A stretch of 64,000 nt of DNA from the NCBI RefSeq assembly GCF_021502675.1, contig NZ_JAKFHA010000023.1, positions 62,001-126,000 of the forward strand, given 5' to 3'. The position numbers were made by a program, and so were the translations under genes. The stretch is from Yinghuangia soli. Lineage in GTDB: Bacteria; Actinomycetota; Actinomycetes; Streptomycetales; Streptomycetaceae. The notes beneath the pieces were generated by a model. It made no database searches, was not told where the DNA came from, and saw only the letters and a list, made by a program, of their open reading frames with translations. Below, piece after piece: positions 1 to 7,881 of this stretch (position 1 is its first letter; each line of letters starts with the position of its first letter).

Positions 1-417
1 GGGCGCGAAAGGCGGAGGGGCGGGTGGGGCAGGCGGTGCGTAGGGCGGGGACGCGTACGCAGGCGGCAGCGGTGCCACCGGAGGCACCGGGGGAGGCGTC
101 GGGGGAGGTGCGTGCAGCGGCCGAGGCGGTGCGTCCGCCCGCGGCACGCTGCCCGCGACAACGAAGGCCATGAAGTCGAAGCCCCCGTGCTGGTAGCTGC
201 CCGCGTACTCGTAGCCGAGGCTGCGTGCGATGCGGAGTAGTTCCAGCGTGTCGACCGGATAGAAGGCGTACAGGAAGAAGACGGGTGCGGTACCGCTGAA
301 GCGTGCCCGGATGTCGGCGTCCAGGCGGGCCCGGGACCAGCGGAACGGGCGGGTCATGCGCACGACGATCCACACGAGGATGACCGCGGTCACCAGGATC
401 GCGAAGGACTCGCTCAC
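1..417 (-). CDS. small single-pass membrane protein, 3' end outside window
   Basis: The gene reads leftward from a GTG at 417 and stays open to base 1, so its C-terminus lies beyond the window. The first 20 residues (VSESFAILVTAVILVWIVVR) form one membrane segment. A short basic stretch follows, then a globular part containing FFLYAFYPVDTLELLRIARS and LGYEYAGSYQHGG. The last visible 50 residues are almost pure Pro/Ala. The start codon overlaps the stop of the upstream gene by 4 bp (GTGA), so translation is probably coupled. No family is recognised. The layout (N-terminal anchor, small cytosolic domain, proline-rich tail) resembles uncharacterised actinobacterial envelope-associated proteins. 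Confidence 0.7.
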   Translation of the reverse strand, partial: MSESFAILVTAVILVWIVVRMTRPFRWSRARLDADIRARFSGTAPVFFLYAFYPVDTLELLRIARSLGYEYAGSYQHGGFDFMAFVVAGSVPRADAPPRPLHAPPPTPPPVPPVAPLPPAYASPPYAPPAPPAPPPFAP

Positions 418-867
418 GGCATCCACCACCGCTTGGGCAGCACCAGCTGCGGCCTGGCCGGGAACCCGGGGTGGCGGGCGAAGTGGTACTCGATGCCGTC
501 CGTACCGCGGCCGGACGTGGCCCGTGCGGCGAGCCGGGCGCCGATGCCCGCACCCCTGCCCGCACCCCTGCCCGCGCCGATACCCGTACCGGGGCCGGGG
601 CCGGTACGTGCCGCCCCCGTGAGCGGGCGATGCCCCGTGCAGTCGTACCCGTACTGCACGGCGATCGCCCCGACCTCCGCCGGCGACACGTCGCGGGCCC
701 GCAGGACGCAGGTGGCTGCGGCCCGCCCCGTCCAGGGCCCGGGTGATCAGCCGCAGCACGAGCGCGCGGCGCCGCTCCGCGGGTGACTGGAGACGGCGGA
801 AATACCAGACCATCCAGGCGACTGCCGCCACCAGGATGAGGATGGCCGCGAGCCTGAACACCAGCAC
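414..867 (-). pseudogene. small membrane protein gene with apparent frameshift near 720
   Basis: A GTG at 867 is preceded by a GGGGGAG ribosome site and opens a frame with a membrane segment (LVFRLAAILILVAAVAWMVW) and the stretch SPAERRRALVLRLITRALDGAG. Near base 720 this frame turns into Arg/Gly-rich nonsense. The next frame takes over with protein-like sequence (CVLRARDVSPAEVGAIAVQY, then GFPARPQLVLPKRWWMP) and ends at 414, overlapping the next gene by 4 bp. One base too many around 720 explains both halves. The architecture (anchor, helix, basic linker, PKRWW end) matches its downstream neighbour, so this is likely a related gene carrying a real or sequencing-derived frameshift. No function is recognised. 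Confidence 0.6.
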
Positions 868-1040
868 ATCGACTCCCCCGTAGTCGTCGAAGTCCCGCAC
901 GCTACCAGCGAGGACGCGCGGCCGGGCTCGGAAGCCGGAACCGGCCAACTGCCCAGGCGGCTCTGGTGCGATCCGTCAGCACCGGCATACGGTGAGTCAA
1001 ACCGCTTGCTGTTTCAGTCAGTTGGTGGAGGGAGCGCACC

Positions 1041-1433
1041 ATGTCGCTAGATGTGCCGCCGGAGCTGCTCGCACAGGCCGAATCCGGAGACGTCGACGAG
1101 GCCGAGTTCGTCGAATGCATCCGCACTTCCTTGCCGTACGCCTGGGACCTGATCGCCGAGCTGGTGGTCCGACTCGAGGTGGACGGCGGGGAGTTCGCCG
1201 ACAATCAGGTTCCGCCGCCGGACGAACAGGCGCGCGGGCAACTGCTGCGCGCGTTGGCCAGTGACGCCATCAAGGGGGCGCTGGAGCGCCACCACGGGGT
1301 GAAGCTGGCGTTCCAGAACTGCCACCGGGTGGGGGTGTTCCCGGCCGGTGCCGAAGCGTCCGACCGTTATGCCAAGTTCACTTCGGTGCGCGGCCAGTTG
1401 CTGAACCAGTCGCCGCTGCTGCGGGACTGCTGA
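1041..1433 (+). CDS. conserved actinobacterial 130-aa protein
   Basis: The start is an ATG with a strong GGAGGGAG site 6 bases upstream. The 130-residue acidic protein has no signal peptide or membrane segment. Recognisable blocks are SLPYAWDLIAELV, GEFADNQVPPPDEQARGQLL, LASDAIKGALERH and the C-terminal TSVRGQLLNQSPLLRDC. I recall near-identical orthologues in Streptomyces (the SCO5388 type, unverified), always of this length, so the boundaries are good. Function is unknown. It stands alone, with a repeat-containing gap of more than 400 bp downstream and oppositely oriented genes upstream. Confidence 0.88.
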   Translation: MSLDVPPELLAQAESGDVDEAEFVECIRTSLPYAWDLIAELVVRLEVDGGEFADNQVPPPDEQARGQLLRALASDAIKGALERHHGVKLAFQNCHRVGVFPAGAEASDRYAKFTSVRGQLLNQSPLLRDC

Positions 1434-1517
1434 ACGAAGTTCAACAAGATTCGACTACCCCGGCCGGGCCTGTTGCCAGCAGGTCCGGCCTGCGGTTTGC
1501 TGTGCTGAGCGAGCGCT

Positions 1518-1679
1518 AGTACCGCAACAGGCAACGTTCACCCCGTCACGGCGCCCGGCACCGCACCTCGCGGCGTTGCAGGGCCTTGCGAGTACGACCG
1601 AGTACGAGCTTCGGCCCTGCGCCTTGCGATGCACGGCACCGGACACCGCGACGGGGCAAACGTTGCCTGCCGCGGTACT
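1518..1679. repeat. 162-bp imperfect palindrome in a 439-bp intergenic gap
   Basis: Two arms of about 75-80 bp are inverted around 1598. The left begins AGTACCGCAACAGGCAACGT and the reverse complement of the right begins AGTACCGCGGCAGGCAACGT. Both continue through a CCCCGTC block, a CGG.G.CCGG.GCCG block and GCAGGGCC. The centre carries a direct GAGTACGA repeat. I recall similar hairpin-forming intergenic repeats in Streptomyces chromosomes, but cannot verify this. It could be a MITE-like element, a large RNA hairpin or a bidirectional terminator. The rest of the gap (1434-1517 and 1680-1872) holds nothing recognisable except the ribosome site of the next gene. Confidence 0.7.
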
Positions 1680-1872
1680 GGAGAACTGGTACTTCCGGCC
1701 GTCGGCTGCCGTCCGCCCTGCCCATGCTGCCTGCCCGCACGCCGCAGCGTCCCTGATGTCCCGATCCGCTTCTCCCCGGGCCGTACGTCCCAGGCCCTGC
1801 TCCCCGGACCGCGCCGAGAGCCCTGCGCACCACGTACGGATCCCGCATCCCCACCCCAGGGAGACTTCGCCC

Positions 1873-3504
1873 ATGGGCATCACTCAGCCTCTGCACCGCA
1901 TGGCCCAGCAGAACCCCGGCAAGACCGCGCTGGTCGAGGGCGACACGGTCGTCACGTTCGGCGAGTTCCGCGACCGGACCGCGCACTCCGCGGGCGCCCT
2001 GCAGAACCTCGGCGTGGCGGCCGGCGACCGGGTGGCCGTCCTGTCGCTCAACTCGGTCCGCTACCTGGAGGTGCTGGCCGGGACGATCTGGGCCGGCGCC
2101 GTGGTGAATCCGGTCAACATCCGCTGGAGCCCGGTCGAGATCGCCTACTCCCTCGACGACTCCGATACGCGCGTCCTGTTCGTCGACGACGTCTTCGCCG
2201 CCATGGTCGGCAAGCTGCGCGACCTGAGCAGCAGCCTGCAGACGGTCGTCCACTTCGGCGTCGGACCGACCCCCGAGGGGATGCTGTCGTACGCCGAACT
2301 CCTCGACGGCGCCGTGCAGGTGCCCGATGCGAGCGGGCAGGGCAGCGACCTCGTCGGCATCTTCTACACCGGCGGCACGACGGGTTTCCCCAAGGGCGTC
2401 ATGCTCAGCCACACCAACCTGCACACCTCGGCGCTGGGCGGCCTGGTGGCGACCGCGAAGCTGCGGGAGGGCGACGACGCGTGCGCGCTGTACGCCGCAC
2501 CCATGTTCCACATCGCCGGCTTCGGCACCTGGGTCATGACCTCGATGCTCGGCGTCACCGGGATCATCCTGCCGTTCTTCGAGCCCAAGGCCGTCCTGGA
2601 GGCCGTCGAACGGCACTCCGTCACCGAGGTCTTCCTCGTCCCCACGATGATCCAAATGGTGCTGGACCACCCGGATTTCGAGAAGCACGACATGTCGTCC
2701 GTGCGCTTCCTGAGCTACGGCGCGTCGCCGATCAGCGAGACGCTCCTGGACCGCACCCTCGCCGCGCTCCCGGCCGCGCGCCTCACGCAGGCGTACGGGC
2801 AGACCGAGGTCTCGCCGCTGCTCACCTTCCTGATGCCGGAGGACCACGACGAGCGCGACCCCAAGCGGCTGCGCTCGGCCGGGCGTCCGCTCGTGCACAC
2901 CGAGGTGCGGATCGTCGACCCCGACGACAACGAGGTCGAACGCGGCGTGGTCGGGGAGATCGTGGGCCGCGGCGACCACATCATGCTCGGCTACTGGAAC
3001 CGGCCGGAGGAAACCGCGGCGGCGCTGCGCGGCGGCTGGATGCACACCGGCGACCTCGGGTTCATGGACGAGGACGGCTACGTGACCGTGGTCGACCGCC
3101 TCAAGGACATGATCGTGACCGGCGCCGAGAACGTGTACTCGGCCGAGGTCGAGAACGCCCTCGCGGCCCACCCGGCGGTCGCGGCCTGCGCGGTCATCGG
3201 CGTACCGGACCCGCAGTGGGGCGAGCGCGTGCACGCGGTCGTCGTCCTGCACCCGGGGGCGACGGCGACCGAGAAGGAACTGCGCGACCATGCGCACACG
3301 CTCATCGCGAACTACAAGTGCCCGCGGTCGGTCGAGTTCGTCGACGAACTCCCTTTGACCGCAGCCAACAAGGTCTCCAAGCCGGTGCTGCGCGAGCGGG
3401 TCCGCGCGGCGAGCCTGATCGAGGTCGAGCAAGCGTCGGGCACCGCGTCCGAGACCGTGTCGGAGACCGCCCCCGAGACCCCCTCCGAGGAGGGAACGCC
3501 ATGA
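1873..3504 (+). CDS. acyl-CoA synthetase (AMP-forming, class I adenylating)
   Basis: This 543-residue enzyme activates a carboxylic acid as acyl-AMP and transfers it to CoA. It shows the full ANL-family signature: YTGGTTGFPKG (residues 165-175, phosphate loop), YGQTE, HTGDLGFMDEDGY, DRLKDMIVTGAENVYSAEVE, and the C-terminal hinge/lysine motif NKVSK (catalytic Lys about 500-503). The last 25 residues are a Ser/Thr/Glu-rich tail. The ATG at 1873 follows AGGGAGA. The frame is open further upstream, but only through the palindromic repeat. Its stop overlaps the aldehyde dehydrogenase start by 4 bp (ATGA), so the two are co-translated and probably handle the same fatty or aromatic substrate. The exact substrate cannot be read from the sequence. 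Confidence 0.93.
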   Translation: MGITQPLHRMAQQNPGKTALVEGDTVVTFGEFRDRTAHSAGALQNLGVAAGDRVAVLSLNSVRYLEVLAGTIWAGAVVNPVNIRWSPVEIAYSLDDSDTRVLFVDDVFAAMVGKLRDLSSSLQTVVHFGVGPTPEGMLSYAELLDGAVQVPDASGQGSDLVGIFYTGGTTGFPKGVMLSHTNLHTSALGGLVATAKLREGDDACALYAAPMFHIAGFGTWVMTSMLGVTGIILPFFEPKAVLEAVERHSVTEVFLVPTMIQMVLDHPDFEKHDMSSVRFLSYGASPISETLLDRTLAALPAARLTQAYGQTEVSPLLTFLMPEDHDERDPKRLRSAGRPLVHTEVRIVDPDDNEVERGVVGEIVGRGDHIMLGYWNRPEETAAALRGGWMHTGDLGFMDEDGYVTVVDRLKDMIVTGAENVYSAEVENALAAHPAVAACAVIGVPDPQWGERVHAVVVLHPGATATEKELRDHAHTLIANYKCPRSVEFVDELPLTAANKVSKPVLRERVRAASLIEVEQASGTASETVSETAPETPSEEGTP

Positions 3505-5021
3505 CCGCATCGTCCATCGACAGCCCGGCCGCACAGCCGCTGCGCGAGACGTTCGCGTCGCTGAATCCGGCGACGGGCGAGGAAGTCGCCCGCTATCCGG
3601 TCGACGGCGAGCACGAGGTCGCCGAGGCGGTGGCCCAGGCGCGCATCGGCGCCGCGTGGTGGGCCGCCCTCAAGCCGTCCGAGCGCAAGCGGCGCCTGGG
3701 GGCGTGGGCCGCGACCATCGTGCGTGAGCGCGCCGCGCTGTGCGAGCTGGTCCACGAGGAGAACGGCAAGCCCCGGGACGACGCGTTCCTGGAGGTCCTG
3801 CTCGGCCTCGAACAGCTCAACTGGGCGGCCCGGCACGCCGGACGCGTGCTGCGCCGCCGCCGGGTCCCGAGCGGGCTGGCGATGGCCAACCAAAGCGCGA
3901 CCATCGAATACCGGCCGCTGGGCGTGGTCGGCGTGATCGGGCCGTGGAACTACCCGATCTTCACGCCGATGGGCTCCATCGCGTATGCCCTCGCGGCCGG
4001 CAATGCGGTCGTCTTCAAGCCCAGCGAGTTCACGACGGGCACCGGCGTGTGGCTGTCCGAGTCCTTTGCCCGCGCGAACCCGGACGCACCGACCGGCGTC
4101 TTCCAGACCGTCACCGGTCTCGGCGCCACCGGCGCGGCACTGTGCGCGGCCGGGGTGGACAAGATCGCGTTCACCGGGTCGGCACGTACCGGCCGCAAGG
4201 TGATGGCTGCGTGCGCCGAGCGCCTCACCCCCGTGCTGATGGAATGCGGCGGCAAGGACGCCCTGATCGTCGCCGAGGGCGCGGACGTCAAGGCCGCCGC
4301 ACAGGGCACGCTGTGGGGCGCGCTGGCCAATGCCGGCCAGACCTGCGTCGGGATCGAGCGCGTGTACGTCGTCAAGGGGCTCGAAGGCGCGTTCCTCGAC
4401 GAACTGCGCGCCGGGCTCGCGGAGATCAAGACGGGCGCCGATGCCGAGGACCGGGCGTACGGGCCGATGACGATGCCCGGCCAGGTCGAGGTCGTGCGCC
4501 GGCACATCGAGGAGGCCATCGCGAAGGGCGCGACGCCGCTCTTCGGCGGTGTGGACTCGGTGAAGCCGCCGTTCATCGACCCGGTGGTGCTGGTCGACGC
4601 CCCCGAGGACAGCTCGGCCGTCTGCGAGGAGACCTTCGGCCCGACCATCACGGTGCGGACGGTCGCGGACGTCGACGAGGCTGTCGAACTCGCCAATGCG
4701 AGCATCTACGGGCTCTCGGCATCGGTGTACGCCGGGAGCGCACGCCGGGGCGCGGAGATCGCCCAGCGCCTGCGGACCGGCATGGCGTCCGTCAACGCGG
4801 TCATCGCCTTCGCGGGCATCCCTGCCCTGCCCTTCGGCGGGGTCGGCGAGAGCGGCTTCGGGCGCACGCACGGCGAGGACGGACTCAAGGAGTTCGCCCG
4901 CGTGCAAGCCGTCACCCGCAAGCGCTTCAGTACGCCGCTCGACCCCACTACGTTCAAGCGCACACCGGCGACCATGAAGGCGCTGGACCGCTATGTCACG
5001 ATGCGGTTCGGGCGCAAGTAG
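3501..5021 (+). CDS. NAD(P)-dependent aldehyde dehydrogenase
   Basis: A 506-residue ALDH-superfamily protein that oxidises an aldehyde to the acid. Visible landmarks are PWNYP (residues 148-152, cofactor site), FKPSE, FTGSARTGR (Rossmann loop), the general base Glu248 in MECGGKD, the nucleophile Cys282 in NAGQTC, and EETFGP near the C-terminus. The ATG at 3501 overlaps the TGA of the acyl-CoA ligase, indicating translational coupling. An aldehyde to acid to acyl-CoA sequence would be completed by this pair. The C-terminal 40 residues (RKRFSTPLDPTTFKRTPATM and on) resemble membrane-associated fatty-aldehyde or succinate-semialdehyde-type dehydrogenases, but substrate assignment is inference. 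Confidence 0.93.
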   Translation: MTASSIDSPAAQPLRETFASLNPATGEEVARYPVDGEHEVAEAVAQARIGAAWWAALKPSERKRRLGAWAATIVRERAALCELVHEENGKPRDDAFLEVLLGLEQLNWAARHAGRVLRRRRVPSGLAMANQSATIEYRPLGVVGVIGPWNYPIFTPMGSIAYALAAGNAVVFKPSEFTTGTGVWLSESFARANPDAPTGVFQTVTGLGATGAALCAAGVDKIAFTGSARTGRKVMAACAERLTPVLMECGGKDALIVAEGADVKAAAQGTLWGALANAGQTCVGIERVYVVKGLEGAFLDELRAGLAEIKTGADAEDRAYGPMTMPGQVEVVRRHIEEAIAKGATPLFGGVDSVKPPFIDPVVLVDAPEDSSAVCEETFGPTITVRTVADVDEAVELANASIYGLSASVYAGSARRGAEIAQRLRTGMASVNAVIAFAGIPALPFGGVGESGFGRTHGEDGLKEFARVQAVTRKRFSTPLDPTTFKRTPATMKALDRYVTMRFGRK

Positions 5022-5043
5022 GACGACAACTGCAGGAGGGTGC

Positions 5044-6375
5044 GTGGGCGGGGGCTCCGGGCGACGGCGCGGCATAAGAGCGTCGCTATTTCGCGGGGTC
5101 CCCGCCCTCGCTTCGTCCGGAGCCCGCGCCTTCTCCCGAGCCCTGGTTTCCTCCGGAGCCCGTGCCTTCTCCGAAGCCCTCGTTTCCTCCCGAGCGCTGG
5201 CCTCCGCCCGTGCTGCCGTTTCCTCCCGAGAGCAAGCCTCCTCCCGAGCTGCCGGTTCCTCCCGAGAGCAAGCCTCCCGAGCGCCAGCCTCCTCCCGAGC
5301 GCCCGCCTCCGCCCGTGCTGCCGTTTCCTCCCACGCCCGCGCTGTTGCTTGCTCCCGAGCCCCCGCACTCGCCGCAACCCTCGCTGTTGGCCTCGCCATC
5401 ACGGCCATCTCCGGCTGCGCGCTCTCCGGTGAGACCCCCGGCCGCCCGGACTCCTACTGCTGGGACACCGTCACCGCCGCCGAGTTCGAGGCCCTCGTTC
5501 CGGCCGGCCCGGACTACCAGGATCGCTCTGGCCGCCCGGCCTACCCGTCGGCCGGAGGCGCGGCCCACTGCCTGGTCATGGACGAGGCCGGCAGCGTGCT
5601 GCCGGTGTTCGAGTACGCGGTGCACCAGTCGTACCAGGGCCTGGACTGGCCCGGCGGCCTCTACGCCGGCGCGAAGGTCTCCGTCCCCCTCGGCCCCGGC
5701 CTGCTCGGCGCAGTCGCGGAGACCGAGGCATGGGTCGAAGTCCCGCGCTGCGGCCAGACCGACGCCAGCCGCTACGCCCAGCTGACCGTCCGCAGCCCGC
5801 GCTACGACACCGAGCCCTGGACGCTCAGGCAGCGCCTGGCCACCACCCTCGTGGCGATGACCAACCGCCTGCGCGCGGCATCCGACTGCGCAGGAGGCGG
5901 CGTGCTTCCGCAGCCCCAACTCGCGGCACCCCCGGCCCCCGCACCGGTCGACCCCGCGTCTCTCTGCGGCGCCGAGACCCCGCCGGTCATCCCGACGACA
6001 GGCCCGACGTCGCCCGCCGCCCGCGCCTGGACGCAGCAACGCTCCGGCATCGACACGTACCTCGAAGACTGCGTCATATCCGACGGCACACCCGGCGCCA
6101 TGCCGGAACTCCGCGTCGAGATCTACCGCGACATCCTCGGCCGCCTGGAGACATCCGTCCTCCAGCGCAACAGCATGGCCGGGCAGATGTACACCACCCA
6201 ACTGAACAACGCCTACTCCACCGGCTATTGGGGCGTCTGCAGCGGTGGCCCGGTCGTCTACCGCGTCGAGGTAAAGGACATCGAACAACTCCCGTCCTCC
6301 GAGGCGCTCCTCACCGCGTTGATAGCCGCCAACTACCCAAAGGACGGCTGCCCGTTGCCTCGCCCCTCGGCGTGA
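5044..6375 (+). CDS. putative lipoprotein with repeat-derived N-terminal extension
   Basis: The GTG at 5044 has an ideal AGGAGGG site and lies 22 bp after the aldehyde dehydrogenase. It is the only start with a good ribosome site before the lipobox. The lipobox (LAITAISGC, Cys125) is preceded by about 120 Ser/Ala/Arg residues encoded by repetitive DNA, unusual for a signal peptide. The mature part (about 319 residues) shares with the next gene the blocks SYCW, YQDRS..PAYP, VLPVFEYA, WPGGL, RYAQ, SLCG, LEDC, YTTQL and YWGVC, and a C-terminal LLTALIAAN. Eight or more conserved cysteines suggest disulfides outside the membrane. Function is unknown. A leaderless or later non-canonical start cannot be excluded. 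Confidence 0.75.
   Translation: MGGGSGRRRGIRASLFRGVPALASSGARAFSRALVSSGARAFSEALVSSRALASARAAVSSREQASSRAAGSSREQASRAPASSRAPASARAAVSSHARAVACSRAPALAATLAVGLAITAISGCALSGETPGRPDSYCWDTVTAAEFEALVPAGPDYQDRSGRPAYPSAGGAAHCLVMDEAGSVLPVFEYAVHQSYQGLDWPGGLYAGAKVSVPLGPGLLGAVAETEAWVEVPRCGQTDASRYAQLTVRSPRYDTEPWTLRQRLATTLVAMTNRLRAASDCAGGGVLPQPQLAAPPAPAPVDPASLCGAETPPVIPTTGPTSPAARAWTQQRSGIDTYLEDCVISDGTPGAMPELRVEIYRDILGRLETSVLQRNSMAGQMYTTQLNNAYSTGYWGVCSGGPVVYRVEVKDIEQLPSSEALLTALIAANYPKDGCPLPRPSA
5110..5350. repeat. degenerate tandem repeats rich in CTCCCGAG
   Basis: The stretch repeats units such as TTTCCTCCCGAG, GAGAGCAAGCCTCC and GCCTCCGCCCGTGCTGCCG several times, with two nearly identical longer copies around 5200-5260 and 5280-5330. 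It encodes the Ser/Ala/Arg-rich extension of the lipoprotein. In other frames it would give Pro-rich or Gly-rich sequence, so it constrains no particular protein well. It is probably an unstable simple-sequence expansion. Confidence 0.65.
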
Positions 6376-6467
6376 TCGGCCACACCGCCGACGCACCTCT
6401 GTTGTCCGTTCCCTCAACTGCCTGGGTGACCTTCCTGGCGGCCGCGCAGTAGGTCCACAGTGGACGT

Positions 6468-7667
6468 ATGAGACGGGTCCCGCGTCGGCCGCGCCGCGCT
6501 CCCGTACGTCCTGAGTCCGCCCGCGCCACCGCCCGCGGCTCGCCGGCCGGCCGCCGTCCACGTACCCGTCGAAACGCCACCGGGCGTGCAGTTGCTGCCC
6601 TGTTGGCCGCGGCGCTCGGGGCCTGCGGCTGTTCGGTATTCGAAGCCGGGCCTCCGGGCCCGCCAACGTCCTATTGCTGGGGAGCCATCGAGGCCACCCA
6701 AGTGGCCGAACTCCTCGGCTCCGCGCCGTCCGGCAACGCATCTGTCTCGGCGAAGTCCCGCACTTACCAAGATCGTTCCGAGCCGCTTGCGTACCCGACC
6801 GCGTACGAGACCTACTGTCAAGTCCTGGAGCCCGGCGGCGTCCTGCCTGTCTTCGAGTACGCGATCCGCCGCACTTACCAGGACATTCAGTGGCCGGGTG
6901 GGCTGCCCGCCGCGGACTCCGGTCCGATCCTTCTGCTCGGCGAAGGTCTCGTGGGCTCGTCATCGCAGGCCGGGGCATGGATCCGCGTCCCGCAATGCCG
7001 GGCGGACGATGGAACGCGCTACGCCCAGATCGCTATGCGCCCATCGCAGCGGCCTGCCCCGAATGCGCTGCAGTCAGCCGATGGGCTCCGCCGCCGCCAG
7101 TCGTTGGTCGCCATGCTGATCGAAACGACCAACGCCTTGCGGACCAAGGCCGGTTGCATCGGCGATCCCATTCCGATCCCGGCCCCACGCACACCTCCCG
7201 CCTCCGTCCCCGCCCTCCCAGGCAGCCTCTGCGGCACGGTCCTGCCTGCCTCTCCAGCGCCGCTCCGCTATGCCCCGGCCGCCACATGGACCGAGTCATG
7301 GTCCGGTTTCGACGACCGGCTCGAGGACTGCCTGGTCGTCGACAACGCCCCGGGGACCGGATCCGAGGCTGGAGCCCGTCCTCTGCTTCGTGTACAGACG
7401 TACCGCGGTGAACTGGCCCGGCTCGAAATCAGTGTGATCCAGGAAGGCGATCCCGCGGGAACGATGCACACCACCCAACTGCAAGGCGCCCAATCCACGT
7501 TCTACTGGGGTGTCTGCGCCAACGGCCCGGTCATCTACCGGGTCGAGACGGCGACCCGTGCCGACCTCCCCACCGCGGAATCCCTGCTCACCGCCCTCAT
7601 CGCTGCCAACACCTCCCGTGACGGCTGCAGCCCACCGGGGCCCGACATCCGGGCCGGCAGCACTTGA
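6468..7667 (+). CDS. putative lipoprotein, paralogue of the preceding gene
   Basis: A 399-residue protein with a long, very basic N-region (RRVPRRPRRAP and on), a short hydrophobic core and the lipobox LGAC (Cys53), giving a predicted lipid-anchored exported protein. Its mature domain aligns throughout with the upstream lipoprotein: SYCWGAIEA, YQDRSEPLAYP, GGVLPVFEYA, WPGGL, RYAQIAMR, SLCG, LEDCLVVD, TMHTTQLQGA, YWGVCANGPV and LLTALIAANTS..GC. The two are a tandem duplication. The gap between them is 92 bp and this gene has no obvious ribosome site at its ATG, so the start is less certain. No known domain is recognised. Confidence 0.8.
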   Translation: MRRVPRRPRRAPVRPESARATARGSPAGRRPRTRRNATGRAVAALLAAALGACGCSVFEAGPPGPPTSYCWGAIEATQVAELLGSAPSGNASVSAKSRTYQDRSEPLAYPTAYETYCQVLEPGGVLPVFEYAIRRTYQDIQWPGGLPAADSGPILLLGEGLVGSSSQAGAWIRVPQCRADDGTRYAQIAMRPSQRPAPNALQSADGLRRRQSLVAMLIETTNALRTKAGCIGDPIPIPAPRTPPASVPALPGSLCGTVLPASPAPLRYAPAATWTESWSGFDDRLEDCLVVDNAPGTGSEAGARPLLRVQTYRGELARLEISVIQEGDPAGTMHTTQLQGAQSTFYWGVCANGPVIYRVETATRADLPTAESLLTALIAANTSRDGCSPPGPDIRAGST

Positions 7668-7881
7668 GACGCCGGCGTCGTCCAGGTAGCTGAAGCAATG
7701 CGCCGGCCGCCCTTGAACTCGGTGGGGGCTGCCGTCGGTCGAGTCGGCTGACGCCCGAGGCCCGACGAGTCGGCCCCGCGGGAGCCCTGCGAGCACCGGC
7801 AGGGCCACGACGTGAGACGGACGCGCCGATCGCATACGGGGGCCGGTCATGATCCCTGCGGCCCGACGCGGTTTCGTCGAA

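Noticed and set aside
5086-6978. Minus-strand frame ending in Gly/Ser-rich repeats
   Set aside because: It lies opposite the two lipoproteins, whose paralogy and lipoboxes are convincing. The Gly repeats are the complement of the CTCCCGAG repeats.
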